From: Gammaproteobacteria bacterium
GTDB lineage: Bacteria > Pseudomonadota > Gammaproteobacteria > UBA9214
Assembly (NCBI GenBank): GCA_003454335.1
Contig: DMKK01000259.1
Location: forward strand, 1 to 8,558
Length of the DNA stretch: 8,558 nucleotides
Direction of reading: 5' to 3'
The first letter of the stretch is position 1. Each line of letters opens with the position of its first letter. The translations under genes and the position numbers were made by a program. The notes below the pieces were generated by a model. It ran no database searches. It worked only from the letters and a program-made list of their open reading frames with translations, and was not told where the DNA came from. Of the stretch, positions 1 to 6,062 are shown piece after piece.

Positions 1-192
1 AAATTCACGTTCATTACCGGCAAGTGACGGCTCGAGTACATACTGGTTGCCGACCTGCACGCCGGCTGCCGGCACCTGAATCGCCCGGTTTAACGGCACC
101 TTGCCATCAGCATCACGACCGGGGTCCAGGGTGCTGCAACCGGACACCAGTGCCACAGTTACATAAAGGGAAAATAAAAGCGGTAGCCTCAT
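1..192 (-). CDS. Small lipoprotein, N-terminal part only (function unknown)
   Basis: This is the first 64 codons of a minus-strand gene that runs out of the window at base 1 with the frame open. The start ATG (complement of 190-192) opens a protein beginning MRLPLLFSLYVTVALVSGCS. That is a short basic start, a hydrophobic core and a V-S-G-C lipobox with the lipidated Cys at residue 19, followed by S-T-L-D, so an outer-membrane destination is likely (no Asp at +2). After the leader I see a Pro/Gly/Val-rich stretch (AIQVPAAGVQVGNQYVLEPS) and recognise no domain. The start lies 33 bp behind the stop codon of the FAH-family gene on the same strand, so the two are probably co-transcribed. A weak AGAGA sits about 10 bases before the ATG. 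An ATG 17 bases further upstream closes after six codons and is not the start. The lipoprotein call is solid; the function is not known. Confidence 0.72.
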   Translation of the reverse strand, partial: MRLPLLFSLYVTVALVSGCSTLDPGRDADGKVPLNRAIQVPAAGVQVGNQYVLEPSLAGNEREF

Positions 193-225
193 TGCCAAAA
201 TTCTCTCATTGCAGGTCTCATGTGA

Positions 226-1653
226 TCACTCCGTTGCTGGCAGTGGGATGTTTACATCAATACTGCAATCACTTGACGTATTCATACCATAGCGGGTCAG
301 GGCAGGCGTTTTTGCAACGGTCCAGCGCTGTTGCCCGAGCCGGGTGATCGTGGTTTCGACCTGGTCCCCCGGTTCCAGGTAGCGGCTGTCCTGAAGATGG
401 TCTTCCGAATCCGTGATCATCAGCTGCCGCGCGCCTGCAACACTGAAGCCGCCACGCAGGAACAGCTCGACTTTTTCCAGTAGCCCCGGTGCCTGAATCG
501 CGGTGCCGCCGGGGGTGCCCGTGAGAATAACACTGCCGGCAGGAATGATGCCTGCCGGGGTGTGGGTGTAGCGGGGTGCGCCGCTGGCGTCGCGCATGCA
601 GGTGCGTATGCCTTGCTGGTAGCGTGTTGCCAGCAAGCGGATAATCTGCCAGGGACCGAAGATCATGCGGTCGGTGCTGGAAGACTGTAACTGGCGTGTG
701 CGCGCTGCCTGTTTACCCTGTGCCGGTTGCTGTACGACCAGGCCGATTTTGAGGTTGTCGCTGCCCTCACCGGGTGCTTGTGGTTGCAGCTGTTGCCCAT
801 GAATCAGCCACGGCCCGGTTGGCAGATAGGTGGGGTGTGACTTGCCGCGGGTGTAACCAAACTCGGAATCCCGGATGATGGGTCCCCGGTCCGAGACATC
901 GTTGGCGGTAAAGAAGGCGACGCTGTTGATGAATTCCGCATAACTCGCGGGCGGGGCATTCAGGTCGAGGTCTTCCAGTAGCACCATGCCCAGTTCCGCC
1001 TCGTAGTCCAGCAAGCGCACTGGCCGTGCCGGGGACGCACCGACCTTGGCGCCCGCCTGCACCTCGCCATAGGCACCCGTGGGTGCCACAACCTTTGGGA
1101 ACACCAGTACTTCATCCGGCGATAGCGCAACGTGGTCCCCGGCGCCGGTTTCCTCGCGGTGCTCACGGTAGTTGAGTCCGATGCCGACGATATAGCGCTG
1201 TCCGGATTCCAGCTGTTGCAGCGAGATGCCGACCGGGGGCAGCACGACGGTGGCGAGGCGGTCCTGCGGGAGGACCTCGGTAAATGCGGTGAGGTCATTA
1301 CCCTGTGCGGAGACTGTTCCTGCGGCCTTGAACGCCTGCCCGAGTAGTCGTGGATCGGTTACATCTGCGGTGTCCGTACACAGGGCAGGGTTGCGGTCGC
1401 CCAGATTGTAGACTTTGTCGGGGATGCCTGCCTGGTCTGTCAGTACCAGCCCGAAACAGGCCTGGCCGGCAAAGTCTTCCAGCCCGGAGAGATAGCGCAT
1501 GACCCGGGGCGGGTTGCTCTCATGCTCATTTTGTACTGCGGCAATCAGTGGCAAGGGGCAGCTGGCCACAAGCAGCCAGCAGCACAGCTGCAACAATAGC
1601 TGACGGGTGGGCAAGATAGCCTGTTTCGAAATACAGTTATTTTCCGCTAGCAT
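226..1653 (-). CDS. Exported fumarylacetoacetate hydrolase (FAH) family protein
   Basis: The protein has 475 residues. The C-terminal two thirds carry the FAH-fold signature: GIGLNYREH (158-165), VFPK (184-187), DYEAELGMVL (216-225), NDVSDRG (251-257), GKSHPTYLPTGPWL (270-283) and TGTPGGTA (378-385). By family knowledge E218, E220 and D252 match the divalent-metal ligands, so the active site looks intact. Known members hydrolyse C-C bonds in acylpyruvates or act on oxaloacetate and similar diketo acids; the substrate here cannot be read. Unlike the usual cytosolic enzymes, residues 18-39 are a hydrophobic leader (LLLQLCCWLLVASC, then PLPLIAA) that reads as a signal peptide, with a possible lipobox V-A-S-C at Cys32 or cleavage after the AA near 38-39. 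Residues 40-150 are poorly conserved to my eye, and an extra loop (about 287-330, Gln-rich) separates two conserved blocks. No good ribosome site precedes the ATG, and its N-terminus is long for a leader, so the true start could be a few codons inside. It is followed on the same strand by a lipoprotein gene. Confidence 0.82.
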   Translation of the reverse strand: MLAENNCISKQAILPTRQLLLQLCCWLLVASCPLPLIAAVQNEHESNPPRVMRYLSGLEDFAGQACFGLVLTDQAGIPDKVYNLGDRNPALCTDTADVTDPRLLGQAFKAAGTVSAQGNDLTAFTEVLPQDRLATVVLPPVGISLQQLESGQRYIVGIGLNYREHREETGAGDHVALSPDEVLVFPKVVAPTGAYGEVQAGAKVGASPARPVRLLDYEAELGMVLLEDLDLNAPPASYAEFINSVAFFTANDVSDRGPIIRDSEFGYTRGKSHPTYLPTGPWLIHGQQLQPQAPGEGSDNLKIGLVVQQPAQGKQAARTRQLQSSSTDRMIFGPWQIIRLLATRYQQGIRTCMRDASGAPRYTHTPAGIIPAGSVILTGTPGGTAIQAPGLLEKVELFLRGGFSVAGARQLMITDSEDHLQDSRYLEPGDQVETTITRLGQQRWTVAKTPALTRYGMNTSSDCSIDVNIPLPATE

Positions 1654-1679
1654 GCTGGTACCGGTTTAACCTGATGATG

Positions 1680-1772
1680 AAAAAAATATTGCCACGGAAG
1701 CACACGGAATGACACGGAAAAAAGTGTATTAATGCATTTATTCTTCCGTGTTTTTCCGTGTACTTTCGTGGC
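1680..1772 (-). terminator. Probable kinase-gene terminator built from a CACGGAA repeat hairpin
   Basis: Read on the minus strand just after the kinase stop codon (1794), the arm at 1741-1772 can pair with the arm at 1691-1722 (about 27 of 32 positions), with a loop of about 18 bases. The stem is followed by an AT-rich stretch that ends in seven T (complement of 1680-1686). This has the form of a large intrinsic terminator. The stem is longer than usual and several bases separate it from the T-run, so efficiency is uncertain. Confidence 0.5.
1689..1772. repeat. Inverted CACGGAA-type short repeat array
   Basis: Three tandem units of 10-11 bases (GCCACGGAAG, CACACGGAAT, GACACGGAAA) at 1691-1720 face three degenerate inverted units (TTCTTCCGTG, TTTTTCCGTG, TACTTTCGTG) at 1741-1770. 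The first arm occurs again almost unchanged at 4011-4045, on the other side of the kinase gene and in the same orientation. Arrays of this kind turn up in intergenic regions of many environmental bacteria and often yield spurious small ORFs; that statement is from memory. Confidence 0.8.
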
Positions 1773-1793
1773 TATTAAAATTAAATCTGGCAT

Positions 1794-3878
1794 CTAGGCA
1801 AGCCATTCCGGGTGCTGGTCCCACCATTGGCGAGCATCTGCCTGGGACCAGGTATCCTGCCCGATGATAGCCCGCAGGCGGTCGATGATAGCCTGCGTAC
1901 TTTGCGGGCGCGCATCGGGTTTGCGTTCCAGACATTCGCTAATCAGCTGGTCCAGTTCCGGGGCAACGTCCACAAACTCACTGACCCGTGGTGCCGTTTC
2001 GGCAACAACCTTGTAGGCGATGTCCATGGAACTGTTACCCTCAAACAGAGGCTTGCCCGTTAGCAGGTTGAAGGCAACCGCGCCCACCGAATACAGGTCC
2101 GAGCGGCAGTCGATATTGAGCGGGTCACTGAGGCGTTCCGGTGCAATATAGGGGGGGGTACCGGGAATGGCATTGGCCACCGTATGCTCAATGGCAGTGT
2201 TCAAATCCTTGACCAGACCAAAATCCAGTACCTTCGCATAATCCAGCAGACCACCGCGTTCGGTGAGGATGATGTTCAGGGGTTTGATGTCGCGGTGAAT
2301 GAGGCCGCGCGTATGCGCCTCGCCGAGGGATCCGCAGACCTGACACAGAATATGTGCGGCACGGTTGGCGGGGATCGCACCGTCCGTTTCAATCAGGCGG
2401 GACAGGTCGATGCCCGGCAGATACTCCATGACATAGTAGAAGACGCCTTCCCGCGTATGACCGTAGTCATAGATCTCGATGGTGTTGGGGTGGGTTAGCT
2501 GGCTGGTGAGCTGTACCTCGTGTTCGAAGCGGTCCAGGTTTTCCTTGTCTACCTTCGCCTCGCTGATCAGTTTGACGGCGGTCGGCCGGCGCAGCAGGGC
2601 ATGGCGGGCCATGTAGACCTTGCCCATGCCGCCTTCGCCGATTTTCTCCTCCAGCGTGTACTGTCCCAGTTGTTTGATCGCCTCGATGCGGTTGCCCAGG
2701 CGGCGAACAATCACACTGAAAACAATGAGACCGGCCAACGCCAATAGCAGCAGTGCGGAAACGACCCAGAAGGCAATCTCGATTGGGCGCAGGGCGCTGA
2801 AAGCCTCGGCCGCATTGACTTCCGTTGCCACGCCTAAATTGAACTGTGGTAGCCAGCGTGCGGCACCAATCACGGGAACGCCGCGGTAATCCCGGTAGCG
2901 CTCCAGGATGACATGCGCGCGTGAGTCATCGGCGAGGGCGGTCGCAATCAGTCGGGTTAACGGTCTGCCTGCCATGGGTGTATCCGGCTGGTATCCCCTG
3001 AGCAGGTTGCCGCCCGGGTCGCGTAGTTCGACACGTAACACGGCACGTACCGTCGGTGTGTCAGGAAGGATGCCGGTGCTCTTGAGGGTTTCCAGATGGC
3101 GGGTATCTGATAGCATGCTGCCCTGTTTGTTAAAGGCATAGGTATCACCGCTTTCGCCCATGCGGGCAATTGACAGAATGCGGGTGAAGTCCTTTTCCGG
3201 CGGGATGATCAGTAACAGCGCGGCTAGTGGTCTGTCTGTTTCGCCCGGGATGGTGGAAGAGAAACCCATGAGCGTTACGTCCTCCTGTAACGTTTCATTT
3301 TCAATGTGCTGGCCTCTCCAGAAGGGTGGCATCCAGCCACCACGCCGTGTGAAAATGCTGGCGAGGTCGGCCTGGCCCTGCGGCGTCAGATGTTGACCAA
3401 TGAGATGCTCATCGCCGGCACTGACGGCGAGAAAGAGTCCGGTCGTACTGATGATGCCGAAACCAATGTAGTTGTCGGTATCGAGTATTGGCTCAAGCAG
3501 TTCACGCAGCTGTGTCTGCTCCGGGGCTGCCTGCAGTTTTTCGGGCGTTCCCTCCGTTGCCAGTGCCAGCAGTGCCCGGGTCAACTCGCGCAGGTGCTCT
3601 TCATCGGCCCAGGAAACGACATTGGCCCTTTCCTGTTCCATCCAGAATTCCAGCGCGGCGATGTCGATTTCCAGAATGGTCTGCAGATCCTCGGAAACGA
3701 TTTGGTGAACTGCCTCTTCGACCCGGTTGTGGATCCAGTAACCGGCCAGGATGATGGCTGCCATGGCGATCGCCAGAAGCGCGTGCCACAGGTATTTACG
3801 GTTGGTTGGTAGCGGTGCAGACGCCGTGCCGGATTGCCAGCGCAACCTGCTGATGCCTCCTGGTCGTTGGGTCGTCAT
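1794..3878 (-). CDS. Transmembrane Ser/Thr protein kinase with N-terminal Cache-type sensor
   Basis: From the ATG at 3878 the protein has 694 residues. Order: short cytoplasmic start, membrane segment about 30-49 (LWHALLAIAMAAIILAGYWI), extracytoplasmic region about 50-366, membrane segment about 367-390, then a complete kinase domain about 407-670. The sensor has double-Cache hallmarks: GESGDTYAFNKQGSMLSDTR (241-260) and GVPVIGAARWLP...EVNAAEAF (333-360). Kinase motifs are all present: glycine loop GEGGMGKV (414-421), AVK lysine K436, HRDIKPLN (D530, N535), DFG (552-554), GTPPYIAPE in the activation segment, and DLYSVG. It should therefore be an active RD-type kinase that phosphorylates Ser/Thr on cytoplasmic partners in response to a periplasmic ligand. 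The tail is short and Trp-rich (WWDQHPEWLA). Reading open to a TTG at 3911 would add 11 residues, but no ribosome site precedes it, while AGGA lies about 13 bases before the ATG. A PP2C phosphatase gene is divergent from it. The coding strand holds a run of eight C in the activation loop. Confidence 0.93.
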   Translation of the reverse strand: MTTQRPGGISRLRWQSGTASAPLPTNRKYLWHALLAIAMAAIILAGYWIHNRVEEAVHQIVSEDLQTILEIDIAALEFWMEQERANVVSWADEEHLRELTRALLALATEGTPEKLQAAPEQTQLRELLEPILDTDNYIGFGIISTTGLFLAVSAGDEHLIGQHLTPQGQADLASIFTRRGGWMPPFWRGQHIENETLQEDVTLMGFSSTIPGETDRPLAALLLIIPPEKDFTRILSIARMGESGDTYAFNKQGSMLSDTRHLETLKSTGILPDTPTVRAVLRVELRDPGGNLLRGYQPDTPMAGRPLTRLIATALADDSRAHVILERYRDYRGVPVIGAARWLPQFNLGVATEVNAAEAFSALRPIEIAFWVVSALLLLALAGLIVFSVIVRRLGNRIEAIKQLGQYTLEEKIGEGGMGKVYMARHALLRRPTAVKLISEAKVDKENLDRFEHEVQLTSQLTHPNTIEIYDYGHTREGVFYYVMEYLPGIDLSRLIETDGAIPANRAAHILCQVCGSLGEAHTRGLIHRDIKPLNIILTERGGLLDYAKVLDFGLVKDLNTAIEHTVANAIPGTPPYIAPERLSDPLNIDCRSDLYSVGAVAFNLLTGKPLFEGNSSMDIAYKVVAETAPRVSEFVDVAPELDQLISECLERKPDARPQSTQAIIDRLRAIIGQDTWSQADARQWWDQHPEWLA

Positions 3879-4010
3879 GTGACTGTCGGGTTCCTGGTCC
3901 TTGTCCTGCAAATCGCAGCGGCGAGCGGCAACAATAGTAACGATGGTGGCATAAAAAACAAACCACTACCGGCTCCTAAGCCTAATGACAATGGCGCTTA
4001 CTTAAAAATC

Positions 4011-4148
4011 TTGCCACGGAAACACACGGAATGACACGGAAGAAAAGATGAAAACACGATATTAATGGCCACGGAATCCACGAAAAACACGAAAAGATAA
4101 AAGCCTTTTAAAGAAATATTTCCGTGTTCTTCCGTGGATTCCGTGGCC
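4011..4148. repeat. Second CACGGAA-type repeat array with long hairpin
   Basis: A first block (4011-4045) repeats, with about two changes, the block at 1689-1723. A second part, 4067-4099 against about 4118-4148, is a near-perfect inverted repeat beginning GGCCACGGAATCCACG and ending CGTGGATTCCGTGGCC, with a loop of about 18 bases. It lies between the divergent kinase and phosphatase genes. On the plus strand the hairpin is followed by a T5 run at about 4159-4164. It may work as a terminator, an RNA stem or a protein-binding site; the sequence does not decide. Confidence 0.8.
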
Positions 4149-4189
4149 AATGGGGTGTCTTTTTGATGGATCATCACTAAGGATGTTGG

Positions 4190-4215
4190 CCTTGCCGCGG
4201 CCGGCAAGGTCTTTT
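4190..4215 (+). terminator. Terminator-like hairpin in the leader of the phosphatase gene
   Basis: A perfect 8-bp stem (CCTTGCCG, loop CGGC, CGGCAAGG) at 4190-4209 is followed by TCTTTT. In form it is an intrinsic terminator read on the plus strand, yet the only gene downstream starts 30 bases later. It could end transcripts entering from the repeat region, or act as an attenuator of the phosphatase mRNA. On the minus strand it has no T-run. Confidence 0.5.
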
Positions 4216-4244
4216 ACCCTGTTTGCCATGAATGGAGTGACTCG

Positions 4245-5045
4245 ATGACTGGCGAGGCCGTACTGAAGACAGTCGCAACCGCGCAGATCACGGGTACCCG
4301 TGATTACCAGGAAGACTCGCTGGCCGTACAGGCACTGGCAGTGGACGGGCATGCTGATGAGCTGCTGCTGGTACTGGCAGATGGCATGGGCGGACATGCC
4401 GGCGGTGAAGTGGCGAGCAGGCAGGTGGTTGAGCATTTCTGCGCAGCCTATATGAATATTCCTGACAGAAAAAGTCCAGAGAATATTTCCGGGGCCCTGC
4501 ACAGCAGCCTGACTATTGCCAATGAAGCACTTGCGAATACCGTAGCGGATAGACCTGAGCTCAGGGGAATGGGGACGACGCTGACCGGTTGCGTGATCAG
4601 GGAAGCCCGGTTGTACTGGATCAGCGTAGGGGATTCACCCCTGTGGGTATGCAGGGATGGAACGCTGCTGCGCCTGAATGCCGACCATTCCATGGTGCCC
4701 TTGCTGGATGACATGGTCAGGACGGGTGTTATGGACAGGGAGGAGGCGCTGACAGACGGGCGCAGGAACATGTTGCGTTCGGCGGTGGCAGGCAAGCTGC
4801 TCGAACTGGTCGATGTCTGCGAGGCACCCTTCCGGCTGCAAGCGGACGATGTCGTTATGCTGGCCAGCGACGGGGTCGAGACACTGACCGGGGATGAGCT
4901 GCTGGCTGTATTAAATAACCCGGGTGACGGGTCACTGCAGGATCTGGCCGGCGACCTGATGGCCTCGATCGAGGCCATCGGCCGCAACAGCCAGGACAAT
5001 GCGACTGTTATCCTGCATCGGTCAGGTGCTGATCAGGCCTCGTAG
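4245..5045 (+). CDS. PP2C-type Ser/Thr protein phosphatase
   Basis: The protein has 266 residues, close to the normal length of single-domain bacterial PP2C enzymes (Stp/PrpC/PppA type), with no signal peptide or membrane segment, so it is cytoplasmic. It removes phosphate from phospho-Ser/Thr using two metal ions. The family motifs appear in order: TRDYQED (18-24), LADGMGGHAGG (44-54, metal ligand D46), GMGTTLTG (108-115), WISVGDSPLW (125-134), NADHS (145-149), LASDGVETL (206-214, D209) and SQDNATVI (249-256, D251). Nothing essential is missing. The start is well supported: GGAG at 4234-4237, seven bases before the ATG. The gene is divergent from the membrane kinase, and the natural inference is that it reverses that kinase's work on the kinase itself and on shared targets. 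Its last 13 bases overlap the 3' end of the convergent YceI gene, so no room is left for a terminator between them. Confidence 0.95.
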   Translation: MTGEAVLKTVATAQITGTRDYQEDSLAVQALAVDGHADELLLVLADGMGGHAGGEVASRQVVEHFCAAYMNIPDRKSPENISGALHSSLTIANEALANTVADRPELRGMGTTLTGCVIREARLYWISVGDSPLWVCRDGTLLRLNADHSMVPLLDDMVRTGVMDREEALTDGRRNMLRSAVAGKLLELVDVCEAPFRLQADDVVMLASDGVETLTGDELLAVLNNPGDGSLQDLAGDLMASIEAIGRNSQDNATVILHRSGADQAS

Positions 5046-5719
5046 CGCACCACCTCGACACTCATGCAGAGATTGACGTCGTCGCTCACAAGCTTCGACA
5101 TATTGTCCATGCCAAATTGTGCACGCTGTATGGTGGTTGTCGCCTTGACGACCATGCGATGTGTCGGGTTGCCTGATGCATCCTTGACGTGGGTTAGCGT
5201 CACAGCAAAAACTACCGGTTTGGTGATGCCATGCACGGTCAGGTCCCCGGCGATCGTTGCAGTATGCGTACCCGTCCATTCAAAGCCGCGACTGATAAAC
5301 AGGATCTCGGGGTGCTTTTCTACATCAAAGAAGCGTTCGCTCTTGATCATGCTCTCGATCAGCGAGCCATCTGTATCAAGACTGGCTGTATTGATCACAA
5401 TCATGGCCTGATCGTCGCTTTTTGCGGCGGCACCTGTTGGTGGCAGGGCAATCCCTCCGCTAAACTCATGGAAATGACCTTTCACCTCGGAGAATTTACT
5501 CGACACACAGAAACCGACCTGCGAGGTTTCCTTTTCGATCCGGTAGAGATAACCATCCCGGGCCGCAGCCAGCATGCTGGACAGTAGCGACGTATCGACC
5601 TTGCCGTCCCTGAAAGGCTCACACAGGTCATCTTCGTCAGCATTTGCATGCGCCAGTGACAACCAGCCGACAGCCATGATCGTTACCAGTATTTGTTTAA
5701 ATAGTATGTTGATATTCAT
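5033..5719 (-). CDS. Periplasmic YceI-family protein (lipocalin-like)
   Basis: The protein has 228 residues with a clear signal peptide: MNINILFKQ, a hydrophobic core, and an A-H-A cleavage site near residue 25. The mature part shows YceI hallmarks: LYRIEKETSQVGFCVSSKF (58-76), KGHFHEFSGGI (80-90), TDGSLIESMIKSERFFDVEK (116-135), HPEILFISRGFEW (136-148), GDLTVHGITKPVVF (158-171) and TTTIQRAQFGM (194-204). YceI proteins form a beta-barrel that binds isoprenoid-type lipids in the periplasm; the ligand here is unknown. About 30 residues (26-57) precede the barrel and contain one of three Cys (33, 71, 218). An in-frame ATG at 5728 would add three residues, but the GAGG ribosome site lies only one base before it and ten bases before the ATG at 5719, so the latter is chosen. 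The gene is convergent with the phosphatase gene (13-bp overlap) and has a promoter with palindromic operators. Confidence 0.93.
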   Translation of the reverse strand: MNINILFKQILVTIMAVGWLSLAHANADEDDLCEPFRDGKVDTSLLSSMLAAARDGYLYRIEKETSQVGFCVSSKFSEVKGHFHEFSGGIALPPTGAAAKSDDQAMIVINTASLDTDGSLIESMIKSERFFDVEKHPEILFISRGFEWTGTHTATIAGDLTVHGITKPVVFAVTLTHVKDASGNPTHRMVVKATTTIQRAQFGMDNMSKLVSDDVNLCMSVEVVRYEA

Positions 5720-5751
5720 AATATACATACCTCATCAATGCTACATTGCAC

Positions 5752-5782
5752 ATTAGTATAGACTAATATACTTATTAGTCAA
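5752..5782 (-). promoter_or_regulatory. YceI-gene promoter overlapped by interleaved palindromic operators
   Basis: On the minus strand TTGACT (complement of 5777-5782) and TATACT (complement of 5755-5760) are 16 bases apart, a good sigma-70 promoter giving a leader of about 30 bases. The spacer is almost filled by a perfect palindrome, GACTAATATACTTATTAGTC (5761-5780). A further half-site pair, ATTAGT-N4-ACTAAT (5752-5767), overlaps it, so the half-site alternates three times. A bound repressor of MarR, TetR or a similar dimeric type would block RNA polymerase; the regulator is not in the window. Confidence 0.68.
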
Positions 5783-5793
5783 GCTGTTATCGG

Positions 5794-5813
5794 CAAGCTT
5801 TCACTAAAGCTTG
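5794..5813. promoter_or_regulatory. Second 8-4-8 palindrome upstream of the YceI promoter
   Basis: CAAGCTTTCACTAAAGCTTG is a perfect inverted repeat with 8-base arms and a 4-base spacer, the same geometry as the palindrome at 5761-5780 but a different half-site. Its centre is 33 bp away, close to three helical turns, so proteins bound at both would sit on the same face of the DNA. It could instead be a small hairpin. Confidence 0.4.
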
Positions 5814-5894
5814 ATATTATTAATATGTATAAATACAGTATATTACGGTCTATTCCTAACAAGAGGTGGAGCTATATAAGGGGAGCAACAAGCT

Positions 5895-5930
5895 CGTAGG
5901 ATGGGTGAAGCGCAGTGTATCCATCGGGGA
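5895..5930 (+). repeat. Fragment of a dispersed GTAGGATGGGTGAAGCGC-type intergenic repeat
   Basis: The stretch from CGTAGGATGGGTGAAGCGCA through TGTATCCATCGGG resembles a repeat I know from many gammaproteobacterial intergenic regions, whose translation gives the familiar VGWVKRS peptide. Here only one arm is recognisable; I do not see the inverted partner. The rest of the 343-bp gap (5720-6062) holds the YceI control region, an AT-rich block (5814-5850) and no further gene that I would defend. Confidence 0.5.
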
Positions 5931-6062
5931 GTCGCAGGCATCAGGCAATTATGTACTGTGGCGGCAGTGGCATATCTTTCCTGACGGTCACTTATACTAT
6001 CGCTCATTTTTCATTATGGAGATCGTCGCGGGGCTCGACAGAGCCTCTGCGTTGCCAAATAG

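Noticed and set aside
24..347. Plus-strand frame of 107 codons at the left end
   Set aside because: It is antisense to the lipoprotein start and the end of the FAH-family gene, and its composition is of shadow type (Arg/Pro/His/Cys-rich).
1738..1935. Minus-strand frame of 65 codons over the end of the kinase gene
   Set aside because: It lies in another frame of the kinase coding region and extends into the repeat array.
3306..3812. Plus-strand frame of 168 codons inside the kinase gene
   Set aside because: It is antisense to the Cache sensor region, where the minus strand gives clear domain motifs.
1680..4148. CRISPR array
   Set aside because: The repeated units are about 10 bases, contiguous and partly inverted; there are no unique spacers of constant length and no cas genes.
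3998..4207. Minus-strand frame of 69 codons across the second repeat array
   Set aside because: It consists mostly of repeat sequence and has no ribosome site or recognisable domain.
4062..4502. Minus-strand frame of 146 codons ending in a Phe/Arg-rich FRVFRGFRGH peptide
   Set aside because: It runs antisense through the well-supported phosphatase gene, and the odd peptide is just the translation of the CACGGAA repeat.
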